64,000 bases of DNA from Clostridium guangxiense (GTDB taxonomy: Bacteria; Bacillota; Clostridia; Clostridiales; Clostridiaceae). The stretch's first letter is position 1. Every line of letters begins with the position of its first letter. The notes under the pieces are model-generated. The model was not told the DNA's origin and made no database searches. It saw only the letters and a program-made list of their open reading frames with translations. Below are positions 41,454 to 50,870 of the stretch, one piece after another. The translations under genes and the position numbers were made by a program. The stretch lies in assembly GCF_021043395.1 (NCBI RefSeq), contig NZ_JAJNKE010000016.1, positions 21,197 through 85,196 on the forward strand. Reading direction: 5' to 3'.

Positions 41454-41933
41454 TTAACTCACTCGTCTTCCCAAATCAAACATTGATGTTATTTCATCAA
41501 TACCCTTGTTTTTATATTTGCTTAAAGTTTTTTCACTAATGGAGCACTTTGTGCAAGCCTCACTCCATGAAAGTTTATTCATAAATATTTCCTTTACAAC
41601 TTCTTTAATCTGAGGTTCTAATCTATCTATACAATAATTTAATCGTGTAATTTCAAATTCTGTAGCTTTCATCATCTTATAAATTTCCTGTCTGCTCTCT
41701 TTATTCATTCTCTTTGTTACTTCATTATATACTAAAGCTATTTTACAAGTTTTATCTGAAATATTGCTTGTTGTAACTCTCTCATTATTTGATGAAGAAA
41801 AACTAAGAGATTCTATAACTTCATCTGATTCTATATCTTTAAATGCCTCATATTCAAATTTTAATTGATCTATATCTTTCAATATCTCCCTGTAATTTTT
41901 CAAAAGATACTCAACATATTCTCTAGTTTCCAC
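41454..41933 (-). CDS. Phage late transcription regulator, sigma/ArpU-like
   Basis: A 159-residue protein with a C-terminal sigma-region-4-like helix-turn-helix (MNKLSWSEACTKCSISEKTL, then SKYKNKGIDEI). The N-terminus is coiled (EYLLKNYREILKDIDQLKFE). In low-GC phages, ArpU/RinA-like proteins of this size close the early operon and switch on late genes. Its position right before the packaging and structural genes fits. It is 11 bp downstream of the helicase gene. Confidence 0.7.
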   Translation of the reverse strand: METREYVEYLLKNYREILKDIDQLKFEYEAFKDIESDEVIESLSFSSSNNERVTTSNISDKTCKIALVYNEVTKRMNKESRQEIYKMMKATEFEITRLNYCIDRLEPQIKEVVKEIFMNKLSWSEACTKCSISEKTLSKYKNKGIDEITSMFDLGRRVS

Positions 41934-41944
41934 ACTCTCATCCC

Positions 41945-43294
41945 CTAATCATTAATTTTACTAATTCTTGCCTTTACAGCCTGAAGTAGTGCTTCCTGTC
42001 CTACTTCCTTATTTTGAAGTGCTTTCATTACATCTTCATCCATAGTTCCTTTTGCTACAAGATGATGTATAATAACATTTTCCTTTTGTCCCTGCCTATA
42101 TAATCTGGCATTAGCTTGCTGATATAATTCCAGGCTCCACGTAAGTCCAAACCAAACTATTATGTTTCCTCCTGCCTGAAGATTAAGGCCATGTCCTGCT
42201 GATGCTGGATGCACTAACATTATAGGAATTTCTCCTCTATTCCAGACTTTAATATCATCTGATGATTTTAATTCTTTTGCTTTAAAATACTTCTGAAGCC
42301 TATCTCTATCATGTTTATAAGAATAAAATATAAGTACTGGTTTTCCATTTGCAGCTTCAATAATGTCTTCTAGAGCTTTAAGTTTTTCATCATGAATTTC
42401 TAAGGCATCACCATTTTCATAATAGACAGCTCCATTTGCCATTTGAAGTAATTTATTTGTAAGTACAGCTGCATTATTTGCAACTATATCCGAATCCTTA
42501 AGCGGAAGAAGTAAATCTTTTTCTAGTTGCTTGTACTTATCCATAGCTGTCTTTGATAAATTAATTTTTATTATGTTATTTATTCTCTCTGGAAGTTTTA
42601 AATAATCCTCTGCTTTCATACTCACACATATATCTTTTAACTTTTCATAAATGTTTTCTTTTGCCCCTTCTTTAGGCTTATAGCTAAAAATTACATTTTG
42701 ATTTCTCTTATCTGGTAAAAAATATCTTTCTCTATATCCTGTTATTGTTTTTCCAAGTCTTTCTCCACCATCTAAAAGATAAATTTCTGACCATAAATCC
42801 ATAAGTCCATTTGGTGCTGGTGTTCCTGTAAGTCCTACAATTCTTTTAGGTCTAACTTTTTTTAGCGCCCTAAACCTTTGAGATTTTGAAGATTTAAAAC
42901 TTGAAAGTTCATCTATAACAACCATATCAAAGGGCCAATCCTTGTCATAATACTTTACAAGCCACACCACATTTTCTCTATTTATAACATAAATATCTGC
43001 CTTATGATTTAATGCTGATATTCGTTCTTTTTCTGATCCTAGCACCTTTGATATTTTTAAATACCCTAGGTGATCCCATTTTTCACTTTCACTACTCCAG
43101 GTATCTTCTGCTACTCTAAGTGGAGCTATGACCAAAACCCTTATAACATCAAAATAATCATACATAAGTTCACCTATCGCTGTAAGTGTTACTACAGTTT
43201 TTCCAAGTCCCATGTCCATCAAAAGTCCAACTTTTTCTTTATCTAAAATCCACTGCATAGCATATTCCTGATAACTGTGTGGTTTATAAATCAC
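41945..43294 (-). CDS. SNF2-type DEAD-box helicase
   Basis: A 449-residue superfamily 2 helicase. Motif I is MGLGKTVV (about residues 28-35), motif II VVIDELSS (near 130), motif III GLTGTPAPNG, and the C-terminal half has GHGLNLQAGGNIIVWFG and QQANARLYRQGQ, typical of SNF2 proteins found in phage replication modules. It probably remodels protein-DNA complexes or helps replication start. It overlaps the VRR-NUC gene by 4 bp, suggesting joint action. Confidence 0.92.
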   Translation of the reverse strand: MIYKPHSYQEYAMQWILDKEKVGLLMDMGLGKTVVTLTAIGELMYDYFDVIRVLVIAPLRVAEDTWSSESEKWDHLGYLKISKVLGSEKERISALNHKADIYVINRENVVWLVKYYDKDWPFDMVVIDELSSFKSSKSQRFRALKKVRPKRIVGLTGTPAPNGLMDLWSEIYLLDGGERLGKTITGYRERYFLPDKRNQNVIFSYKPKEGAKENIYEKLKDICVSMKAEDYLKLPERINNIIKINLSKTAMDKYKQLEKDLLLPLKDSDIVANNAAVLTNKLLQMANGAVYYENGDALEIHDEKLKALEDIIEAANGKPVLIFYSYKHDRDRLQKYFKAKELKSSDDIKVWNRGEIPIMLVHPASAGHGLNLQAGGNIIVWFGLTWSLELYQQANARLYRQGQKENVIIHHLVAKGTMDEDVMKALQNKEVGQEALLQAVKARISKIND

Positions 43295-43569
43295 ACTATC
43301 ATCTCCTCCATAAAATCCTTAATTCCTTGCATTGAATCTATTAAATAAACTTTAAAACCTAACGTTTCGAACTGCTTTTTTCTTTTAAGCTGCAGCGGTC
43401 TCATTTTCTTTTTTGGTGCCTTAAGCTCTACAAAGACCACTTTTCCATTTGGCATTAAAACAACTCTATCTGGCACACCTGCCATACCCGGTGATACAAA
43501 CTTTAGTGCCAGTCCTCCACGTTTTTCAACTTCAAGTTTTAATCTACTCTCAATTTCACTTTCTAACAT
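43291..43569 (-). CDS. VRR-NUC domain nuclease
   Basis: A short nuclease of about 92 residues (ESEIESRLKLEVEKRGGLAL, KFVSPGMAGVPDRVVLMP, VVFVELKAPKKKMRPLQLKR). PDR, then E-x-K of ELK, and the following QLKRKKQFE form the VRR-NUC/PD-(D/E)XK core. Stand-alone phage members cut branched DNA. AGAAGG before the ATG at 43569 suits this start better than the in-frame ATG at 43596. It is coupled to the helicase gene. Confidence 0.88.
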   Translation of the reverse strand: MLESEIESRLKLEVEKRGGLALKFVSPGMAGVPDRVVLMPNGKVVFVELKAPKKKMRPLQLKRKKQFETLGFKVYLIDSMQGIKDFMEEMIV

Positions 43570-43588
43570 CTCTTGCCTTCTTTCAAAT

Positions 43589-43910
43589 GTATCCATAGTA
43601 TCCTTAACAGACCATTTTCCTTACGCGGGCGTATATATAGATTATGTGTATATAGGTATTTCTATATTTTATATACCTAGATATAATAATAAGGATATAT
43701 AAGATACGAAGTAAGCTAATCCCTTATGTTTACTAATTTCAAAAGGTATCCTTAAACGTATCTATATCAAGTTTTTATGGATATTAAGGATACCTTTAAT
43801 TCTATAAATTTAATAATTATAGAAAAATGATATTTTAAAGGATACATGGATACCATATTAAAACTTCTATTAATGGATACTTACAGATACCATATTTTTC
43901 TTAAGGATAC
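43589..43910. repeat. GGATAC repeat cluster with 14-bp inverted repeat
   Basis: GGATAC or GTATCC occurs at 43589-43594, 43598-43603, 43746-43751, 43788-43793, 43840-43845, 43848-43853, 43875-43880 and 43905-43910. AAAGGTATCCTTAA (43742-43755) and TTAAGGATACCTTT (43784-43797) form a perfect inverted repeat. The gene-free stretch 43597-43900 lies between the primase-helicase and VRR-NUC genes. An iteron-like origin or a binding site for a replication protein is possible. Confidence 0.6.
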
Positions 43911-46318
43911 GTTTCCCTTATAAATGCTCTTTGGAGTCCGTAGTTTCTACCAAATTTAAGTCTTCCAGTTCCCTTAGAATATTCCTTCCACCCTTCAATT
44001 TTTCTCAAAATGTCATTAATCTCTCTTGCTTGAATAGGTGACAATTGTTTTGGATCTGCTTGAAAAAGCTCTACCCATATTTCCATTGCACATACTTTGT
44101 CCCTTTGAACAGTACCTTCTTTAGCTTCACCAAAATCAATACCATGGATAAATAGCCTTCGAGCGCCTATATCAAGTTTCCCCCAATCTTTAGGTAACAA
44201 CCTATCAAGGTATTCTCTAATTAATCCTTCCTTGGAACTTTCCTCTGTATGCTGTTCTTGAACTTTAACAGCTTCTTTTTCTATATCAGGCGTAAGGAAT
44301 AAACCTTCTCCATTCCTCCAAAGTGTCAAAGCTTCCGCCCATATTTGATCTACTTCATCTTGATTCAGTTGTTTCCATAGATTTTTATTACTTTTATTTA
44401 TTCCCACAACTACAGGCCAATAACGCCTATTTCCTGTTTTATCCCTTAAGAAATCATTATCATTGGTAGTTCCAAAGAATACACACTGCCTTGGGAACTT
44501 AGTTACACGCTTACCATAAGCAACTCTGTAAATATCCTCTCTTTTAGATATAAAATGTTTTACAGCTTCAGTTTCTGCTTTTTTAGTTGCAGAAAGCTCT
44601 GCCATTTCAATAATCCAGGCATCTTGAAGCTGCTCATAAGCTTCTTTACCCTGCACTGTATTTAAAGAATCTGAATACCAATTTTGTCCTAGTAAACTTA
44701 TAATATGACTTTTCCCCATTCCCTGTTTGCCAACTAAAACAAGCATATAATCAAACTTTATTCCAGGTACAAATACACGAGCAACTGCTGCAACTATAGC
44801 TTTTCTTGTTACTGTTCTTGTATAAGAAGTGTCTTCTGCACCAAGATAATCAATAAATAAAGTTTCAACTCTTTTTTCACCATCCCATTTAACTTTTTCA
44901 AGATAGTCTCTAATTGGATGATATTTATTTTTTTCCTCTACAATTAATAAGGCATCACTTATTTTGGTAGGCGAAGTTATTCCATATATTTTTTCAATAT
45001 AATATCTTAAGTCAGCATCATCGCTATCCTTCCAAGGATCACCTTCGGCTGTATTCTTTAATTCGTGCCATGGAAGATTTCCTCTTATAATTGTTCTATG
45101 TGAAAACTCATTTAGAGCTATTTTTTCTTTTAAATATGGATCATTTTCAAGAATCAAAACTACGTTTCCTATTGTATTTTTATAAAAGCCTCTTTTATCA
45201 ACTTCAAGAAGCTTCAGCCACTCCGTATCATTAACTTCTGAATCATCAATTTCTATAAAATCTTCTTTTGCTGTACTTAACCTTTCTTGTCCAATAGTCT
45301 GTTTTACTTCCTCATCTTTTCTGCTAAAATCCATCATAGCTTGATAAGAAGGTAACTTTACCACTGGCGTTCCTTCCTTAATATCTTCATCCAATTCTCC
45401 AAATTTATGAAGCCTTACTAAATCAAATGCATTACAAAGCTTTCCTGATGCGGGATCTGTTCCATGATGAGAATACGCAAAATCACCGTTTTCATAAACA
45501 ACAAGTCCTCCTGATGTTGAACCTTTAACATATGTGTACCTGTTTTCATCAGCACAAGGTACATAAATATCACTTAAAAACTTCTCAATGGCATCCACTA
45601 CAGAATAAGTCCTACAAAATGCACCTACAATGCCGCCCTTTTCTCTTGGATTTCCCTGTTTATCTGCTGACTTTTCTCTGATTTTTATACTTCTTGAGGA
45701 CTCCGGCCAAAAACTTGTATCCTGCCAATTTTCATATCTACTTAAAATATCATCTGGATTTAGCCATTTTTCATCTTGATATTTAAAAATAAATTCTCCA
45801 TTTTGTGACGTAGAAGGCCAGTACATAAGTCTTGAAGGTTCATAAGTTGTATCATCAAAATAATCCATTCCTATATCAGCTGCAACTCTTCTAACTACCG
45901 CTCCATATTCTTCAGGAGTCACAGTTCTACTTAATGGAATAACTAATCTAAACCTCGGTTTATCCTTACTGTGTTTATGTGTTGTGTATATGCAGCAGCC
46001 AAAATCAAATAACATTTCTATCATATCCCACAGTCCATTTTGCCCATAATCAGCATCTAATGTGAGAATACTTCTACTTAAAACTGCAGCACTTTTTCTT
46101 CTGCCATCCTTTAAAGTTCCACCAACAAAACCCCCAACATCTTTTATATCATCTTGTTCATTTTTAGATAATTTTTTATATTCCTCATAGTTTTCAGGTG
46201 TTCTTGTAGTTTTACTTACTCTATCTAAAAACTCAGACCACTTCATCTCTTTATTTTTCCAATTCAATTCTTTGCGATTTCTGCCTACAGCAATTTTAAT
46301 AATCCCATCGTGCTCCAA
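43901..46318 (-). CDS. VapE-type primase-helicase
   Basis: About 805 residues. The N-terminal half has a primase-polymerase-like region (VLSRSILTLDADYG, then CIYTTHKHSKDKPRFRLVIP and EPSRLMYWPSTS) and the C-terminal half a virulence-associated E / D5-like helicase with Walker A GKQGMGKSH near residue 535 and the WIIEMAELSATKKAETEA block. It unwinds and primes phage DNA. TGGAGG lies 8 nt before a TTG at 46318; in-frame TTG and GTG codons further upstream overlap the ribosome binding site. A repeat-rich gap follows it. Confidence 0.9.
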   Translation of the reverse strand: MEHDGIIKIAVGRNRKELNWKNKEMKWSEFLDRVSKTTRTPENYEEYKKLSKNEQDDIKDVGGFVGGTLKDGRRKSAAVLSRSILTLDADYGQNGLWDMIEMLFDFGCCIYTTHKHSKDKPRFRLVIPLSRTVTPEEYGAVVRRVAADIGMDYFDDTTYEPSRLMYWPSTSQNGEFIFKYQDEKWLNPDDILSRYENWQDTSFWPESSRSIKIREKSADKQGNPREKGGIVGAFCRTYSVVDAIEKFLSDIYVPCADENRYTYVKGSTSGGLVVYENGDFAYSHHGTDPASGKLCNAFDLVRLHKFGELDEDIKEGTPVVKLPSYQAMMDFSRKDEEVKQTIGQERLSTAKEDFIEIDDSEVNDTEWLKLLEVDKRGFYKNTIGNVVLILENDPYLKEKIALNEFSHRTIIRGNLPWHELKNTAEGDPWKDSDDADLRYYIEKIYGITSPTKISDALLIVEEKNKYHPIRDYLEKVKWDGEKRVETLFIDYLGAEDTSYTRTVTRKAIVAAVARVFVPGIKFDYMLVLVGKQGMGKSHIISLLGQNWYSDSLNTVQGKEAYEQLQDAWIIEMAELSATKKAETEAVKHFISKREDIYRVAYGKRVTKFPRQCVFFGTTNDNDFLRDKTGNRRYWPVVVGINKSNKNLWKQLNQDEVDQIWAEALTLWRNGEGLFLTPDIEKEAVKVQEQHTEESSKEGLIREYLDRLLPKDWGKLDIGARRLFIHGIDFGEAKEGTVQRDKVCAMEIWVELFQADPKQLSPIQAREINDILRKIEGWKEYSKGTGRLKFGRNYGLQRAFIRETYP

Positions 46319-46445
46319 TGATATCACCTCCAAAATTAATGTCTAACCTAGATATATCGCTTCAACTAAAAAATTCATGCGCACCAAAATGCTCAAAAAA
46401 TAGCATTTTGTTACAAATAAGTTTTAAGTTTCAGGGGATATATCT

Positions 46446-48398
46446 TTAATCTTTCTTATAGTAATCTGTTTCAAAACCTGCTGCTTTTAATGGAAGTCCC
46501 TTTGCCCATTCAATGGATTTTCCCATAATTTTATTTACATCTTCTAAAGAACCAAAGTCCTTTGGTACATCTAAAATCACTTCATCATGAACATGGAATA
46601 CTATCTTATATCCTGCTTTATCTAGTCTAATCATAGCCTCAGCTAAACAATCTCTTGCAATTGCTTGAACTATATTTTCCGTAAGTTTTCCTCCATAAGT
46701 GCTGAGTCTGCCCCATACCTTAGTTCCCTGTTCTATTCCTTCATAAGTTAGTTTAGGTTTGTTAAATCTAATATCTTCCTCAATTCTAGGTCTTACATAA
46801 GCAAGACTTCTTCCAGAGGGCAGCTTAATAAATAAAAATCCTCCATTACAAGAAAACTCAAGTCCATACTGCATTTTTACTACTTTATTTTCTTCCACTG
46901 CTTTTATTACCGCACTCTCAATTTTCTTCCACAATCTCACTATATTAGAATTTGATTTTCTCCAAGCTGCTACTATACTTGGAAGTTCTTCTTCCTTTAA
47001 TCCCATCTTTACAGCACCCATAGCTATAAGTGCACCAGAACTTCCTTGATAACCGCAAGCAAGAGTTGCAACTTTACCTTTTTGCCTGAGTGCATATTCC
47101 GGATTTCCCTTCGATATCTTTTCAATAGGCACTCCAAACATTCTACTTGCTGTCATTTCATAAATCTTTCCACTGCTTTTAAAAGTATCTATAACCCACT
47201 TTTCTCCTGCAAGCCAAGCTATTACTCTAGCTTCAATGGCACTAAAGTCTGATACTATAAATCTTGAATTAGCCGATGGAATAAAAGCGGTTCTTATAAG
47301 TTCAGATAAAACCTCCGGTACACTCTTAAATAGAACTTCCAGCATTTCATAATTTCCTGATTTAAGAAGCACACGAGCATCTTCTAAATTGTCCATATTG
47401 TTTCTTGGTAAATTTTGAGTCTGGACTAATTTTCCTGACCAGCGGCCAGTTCGATTTGCTCCATAAAATTTCATAAGTCCCCTTACTCTTTCATCACTGC
47501 ACATAGCTCTTTCCATAGCTTCATATTTTTTAACAGAGGTTTTAGATAATTCTTGCCTAAGCTCAAGTGCTCTTTTAACCTTATCATCTTCTACTTCTTC
47601 TAATAATTCCTTTACTTTTTCTTTTGATAAACTTTTGACTTTTATTCCGTTAGTTTCAAGCCAACCTTTTAACTGCGCACTACTATTAGGATTTTCAAGT
47701 CCTGTTAAAGTTACAGCTTCTTTCATTTTTTTATTTTGATAGGCTTTGTCAGACTTTATAGCATTATGAACTAAGGCTTTATCTATTTTTACTCCTGCAT
47801 CATTTATTTTCTGGTCCAAAGCCCAAAGCTGCCATTCCTTTTCTGTTACTGGATACCTCTCTAACTTTTTTCTTATAGCTCTTTCAACTTCTACATCCTG
47901 TTTACAATAAGTTTTAAATATCTCCCATTTTTCTATATCCTGCTGCGGTAAATTACGAGTTCTTCCACTATTAGCTTTAGTAGGTTTGCAAGGCATAGAA
48001 AAATATCTAATAAGAGCCTTTCCTTCATTCATTTTTTGCTGTTCTAAATTCATGCATTTAGCAACTCCTTCAAGACTTGCTTTAAGACCTAATTCAAGTG
48101 AATGAACAGCACTACATCTCCACTCTTCAGGTGTCATAGGTTCATTTAGATATTTTGCTAGACATGTTCTTTCAAAGTTAGCATTAAAAGCTGTTTTTAT
48201 AAGCTTAGGATTTGTTAAATCATATACTATATTTTGTGGTAACTTTTCACCACAAGCTAAATCTATTATTTGAACAGGTTCATCATCATAAGCATAAGCA
48301 AATAATAATATTTGAAAATCTTCTGCCTCTGTGTATGCATAAACTCCACATTTTGTAATATCAACACTTGAATAGGTTTCTATATCAATAGCTAGCAA
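46446..48398 (-). CDS. Phage DNA polymerase, family A
   Basis: A 650-residue DNA polymerase I-type enzyme. The 3'-5' exonuclease begins LAIDIETYSS (D4, E6). Polymerase motif A is SDFSAIEARVIAWLAGE (near 382), motif B RQKGKVATLACGYQGS (near 437) and motif C HVHDEV (near 602). It replicates the phage genome and lacks the 5'-3' exonuclease domain of host Pol I. The start is TTG with AGGGGA upstream. It is downstream of the DUF2800/DUF2815 pair that always travels with it in clostridial phages. Confidence 0.94.
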   Translation of the reverse strand: MLAIDIETYSSVDITKCGVYAYTEAEDFQILLFAYAYDDEPVQIIDLACGEKLPQNIVYDLTNPKLIKTAFNANFERTCLAKYLNEPMTPEEWRCSAVHSLELGLKASLEGVAKCMNLEQQKMNEGKALIRYFSMPCKPTKANSGRTRNLPQQDIEKWEIFKTYCKQDVEVERAIRKKLERYPVTEKEWQLWALDQKINDAGVKIDKALVHNAIKSDKAYQNKKMKEAVTLTGLENPNSSAQLKGWLETNGIKVKSLSKEKVKELLEEVEDDKVKRALELRQELSKTSVKKYEAMERAMCSDERVRGLMKFYGANRTGRWSGKLVQTQNLPRNNMDNLEDARVLLKSGNYEMLEVLFKSVPEVLSELIRTAFIPSANSRFIVSDFSAIEARVIAWLAGEKWVIDTFKSSGKIYEMTASRMFGVPIEKISKGNPEYALRQKGKVATLACGYQGSSGALIAMGAVKMGLKEEELPSIVAAWRKSNSNIVRLWKKIESAVIKAVEENKVVKMQYGLEFSCNGGFLFIKLPSGRSLAYVRPRIEEDIRFNKPKLTYEGIEQGTKVWGRLSTYGGKLTENIVQAIARDCLAEAMIRLDKAGYKIVFHVHDEVILDVPKDFGSLEDVNKIMGKSIEWAKGLPLKAAGFETDYYKKD

Positions 48399-48445
48399 AT
48401 AATCATCCCCTATAAATTAAGGGAGATTTCTCTCCCCCTAAAAAA

Positions 48446-48967
48446 TTAATCTAAAAAATTATCTTCTACTGCATCAAAGTCATCTTCAGCTCTACTATGT
48501 CCACCAAGTGGATCTCCATCTTCTAATTTTTGAAGATTTTGAAGTCCACAGGCTATACCTTTGTTTCCATTAGCATTGTAAGCATAAAATGTAATGCTGG
48601 CTCTTCCATAGCAACCGCTGTAAAACTCACTTTGATCTAATATAGTTTGTACATTTTTATCTACTATTCCAGGCTTTGTATTACTATTTGCATTTATAAA
48701 ATAGCTATCAGCATAGGATTCATCATCTGCTCTATCAACATCTCCATCTCTAAGTGGTGTTTTTAAATTAGCTGGTATTTTTCCTCCAAGCTTTGCTGTT
48801 CCTTCTTTTTTAGCTTCTTCAATAGCTTCTTTTACCTTTTTAAGTGTATCCTTATCTGATTTAGATATTATTAAGCTTACTGAATACTTTGGATCACTTC
48901 CATTAATACTTTTAGGCTCCCACACATTTGCATAACTGAATCTTACTTTTCCTGTAACAATTTTCAT
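48446..48967 (-). CDS. DUF2815 protein, probable ssDNA-binding protein
   Basis: A 173-residue protein with the DUF2815 pattern (VTGKVRFSYANVWEPKSING, PKYSVSLIISKSDKDTL, then SANPYFI-like SYADSYFINANSNTKPGIVD and YGRASITFYAYNANGNKGI). The fold is OB-like and the family is thought to bind single-stranded DNA during phage replication. GGGAGG precedes the ATG at 48967. The acidic tail (EDDFDAVEDNFLD) resembles the C-terminal end of SSB proteins. It is followed by the polymerase gene. Confidence 0.87.
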   Translation of the reverse strand: MKIVTGKVRFSYANVWEPKSINGSDPKYSVSLIISKSDKDTLKKVKEAIEEAKKEGTAKLGGKIPANLKTPLRDGDVDRADDESYADSYFINANSNTKPGIVDKNVQTILDQSEFYSGCYGRASITFYAYNANGNKGIACGLQNLQKLEDGDPLGGHSRAEDDFDAVEDNFLD

Positions 48968-48980
48968 GAATAATTCCTCC

Positions 48981-50108
48981 CTAATTTTTAAAATCTGCTT
49001 CTGCAGTATTATTAATTTCTGGTCTTTTGTCACTCTCAACTACTAATGTCAGTTTTCCTTTAGGCTTTATAACTAAGCTACCTATCAAATCTTTAAATTT
49101 CTTTTTACCTATAGCTTTTTCCATAGCTGTAATACCTAATAAGGATTTAGAATATATAACATCTTCTGTGTATCCTGCCTTTATTAAGGTCTTAGCAGTA
49201 GCTTCTTCATTACTGTATTTTCTAATACTTCTGCCCTCTACTAATTTAAAGCCTTCCCATTTCTTATTTTCATTTACAGCTTTATCTAATGCATATGCCT
49301 GTATATCAGACGCCCATTTTTGGAATTCATCTATTCTAGATAATATTTCACTTATCTCATCTTCACTTAAAAGAGGAGCTTTTTTAAAATCATATTGTGC
49401 CATTTTCATGTTTTCATCTGACCTTGCCCTGCAGTTAAATCTACCTCTGCAGAATCTACAATGCTCGCCTGCACAAAATTCTCCCTCACCTTTTATAGCC
49501 AAGGCTGCTTTTGGTTTTACCGTATCTTCCGCCCACTTCTTCAATTCATCCACTGTAATTTCAAAAGCTGATATGTTATCAAGTCTTGGCTGCACTATTG
49601 TCATTCTTATCTTTTCAATATCATAAAGACTGTCAAATAAATTTAAAGCTCCAATGGCATATAACATCATTTGAGGATTATTAACTGCAGATACTTCAAC
49701 ACCTTTTCCATACTTTAAATCCACTATATCAAGTATTCCATCGGCTACAATAACAAGGTCTCCTGTGCCAAAGCCTTCTGGCACACAAGAACTAAAATCA
49801 AGTTTTTGCTCCACAAGAATAATTGGATCTTTTGATCTGATTTTTGCCTCTGATATAAGTTCACAACCATATTCAAAATAAATGTCTGTATAATACTCTA
49901 GTTCCTTTAAATCAAATTCACTTTTTGGCTTTTTAATCTTTATTCCAAGATATTTTTTCAGCTTATATTCAGCTAGCTCGTGTGCAGCAGTACCTTCTTC
50001 TGCAAAAGTACTGCTTTCATTTTTAAAATTTTCTTCTAAACGAGCCGATGGAGTACATATAAGCCATCTATGGGAACTTGAAGCTGATAAAAGTGCATGC
50101 TCAGCCAT
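48981..50108 (-). CDS. DUF2800 protein, Cas4/RecB-like nuclease
   Basis: A 375-residue member of DUF2800, a phage group in the PD-(D/E)XK superfamily. Visible points are HALLSASSSHRWLICTPSAR, GTGDLVIVADGILDIVDLKY (acidic residue and K of the active site), NPQMMLYAIGAL, and a cysteine cluster CAGEHCRFCRGRFNCRA that may bind an iron-sulfur cluster as in Cas4 or AddB. It likely works in recombination-linked replication with the ssDNA-binding protein next to it. Start ATG with GAGGTGA upstream. Confidence 0.88.
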   Translation of the reverse strand: MAEHALLSASSSHRWLICTPSARLEENFKNESSTFAEEGTAAHELAEYKLKKYLGIKIKKPKSEFDLKELEYYTDIYFEYGCELISEAKIRSKDPIILVEQKLDFSSCVPEGFGTGDLVIVADGILDIVDLKYGKGVEVSAVNNPQMMLYAIGALNLFDSLYDIEKIRMTIVQPRLDNISAFEITVDELKKWAEDTVKPKAALAIKGEGEFCAGEHCRFCRGRFNCRARSDENMKMAQYDFKKAPLLSEDEISEILSRIDEFQKWASDIQAYALDKAVNENKKWEGFKLVEGRSIRKYSNEEATAKTLIKAGYTEDVIYSKSLLGITAMEKAIGKKKFKDLIGSLVIKPKGKLTLVVESDKRPEINNTAEADFKN

Positions 50109-50110
50109 TT

Positions 50111-50449
50111 CTAAATCACCTCAGCTTCTTTTAAAAGTTCACTGTATTTTTCTTGTGAAATATCTGTTAGTTTTTTACCTCCAAATTTTTTTATGAGTTC
50201 TTTCACTTCCTGCTGCTTGCCATTTTGTGAAAGCTTTGCAAGTACTCCTCTTACTTCTTCTAAAGTTACTGTTTTAGGTTTTTCTTCTTTTTGAACTTTT
50301 TCTTTTGGTGCTTGTACTTCTTTAGGCTTTATCTCATGCTCCTCTTTTATTTGTACTCCTGTTCTCACTTGTAGCATCGCATCTGCTAACGCTAATAAAG
50401 AATTCATAATATCTGGTGAATCAACTCTAACTGTAATATTAATATCCAT
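50111..50449 (-). CDS. Small phage protein with charged linker
   Basis: A 112-residue protein: a short N-terminal segment (INITVRVDSPDIMNSLLALA), a Lys/Glu-rich linker (about 35-65), and a helical end (VRGVLAKLSQNGKQQEVKEL, then KKFGGKKLTDISQEKYSELL). Similar proteins appear just before DUF2800 in clostridial phages; no function is established. It ends 2 bp before the DUF2800 gene. Confidence 0.65.
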   Translation of the reverse strand: MDINITVRVDSPDIMNSLLALADAMLQVRTGVQIKEEHEIKPKEVQAPKEKVQKEEKPKTVTLEEVRGVLAKLSQNGKQQEVKELIKKFGGKKLTDISQEKYSELLKEAEVI

Positions 50450-50467
50450 TTACAACACTTCTTCCTT

Positions 50468-50677
50468 TTAATTTTTATTTGTTTCAAACAAAGTATCTAT
50501 TGTTTCACTTGGAAATGTTCTTAATAAACCACTTGCAACCTTTCGCCCAACACCTCTCTTTCCATTGAGAACCCTGCTTATAGTTCCTTTAGATACATTG
50601 GCTTTAACTGCTAGTTTATTCTGTGATAAGCCATTGATCTCCATTAGTTCTTTCAATTTTGAAGAATTTAAATTCAT
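50468..50677 (-). CDS. Small XRE-family regulator (Cro-like)
   Basis: A 69-residue helix-turn-helix protein (KLKELMEINGLSQNKLAVKA, then NVSKGTISRVLNGKRGVGRK). It begins the early replication operon, has GGGAGGGGAGC before its ATG, and a perfect palindrome lies in its promoter region. It likely controls the early promoter, in the role of Cro or an early activator. Confidence 0.85.
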   Translation of the reverse strand: MNLNSSKLKELMEINGLSQNKLAVKANVSKGTISRVLNGKRGVGRKVASGLLRTFPSETIDTLFETNKN

Positions 50678-50706
50678 AAGCTCCCCTCCCTTAGTTATCT
50701 ATTAAG

Positions 50707-50730
50707 CTTGTTAGCTGATTAGCTAACAAG
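50707..50730. promoter_or_regulatory. Palindromic operator before the early operon
   Basis: CTTGTTAGCT (50707-50716) and AGCTAACAAG (50721-50730) form a perfect 10-bp inverted repeat with a 4-nt spacer, 30 bp before the small XRE gene. It is a likely target of the 69-residue protein or of the main repressor. Confidence 0.7.
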
Positions 50731-50870
50731 GTAGTAAAAAAAATAAATACGTACGAACCATCAAACCTGTATAATTTTTAAATAAATCAGCTATTTGCTT
50801 CTCATAAAATTTGTAAGACATTGAATTTTTACAAGAGCAAATAGCGATTTACTAATAACAATTAGCATAC

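Noticed and set aside
43597..43900. CRISPR-like interpretation of the GGATAC repeats
   Set aside because: The repeats are only 6 bp, unevenly spaced and in both orientations; an origin or protein-binding cluster fits better.
49027..49626. 199-codon ORF on the plus strand
   Set aside because: It lies fully antisense to the DUF2800 gene, has no ribosome binding site and its composition is that of a shadow frame.
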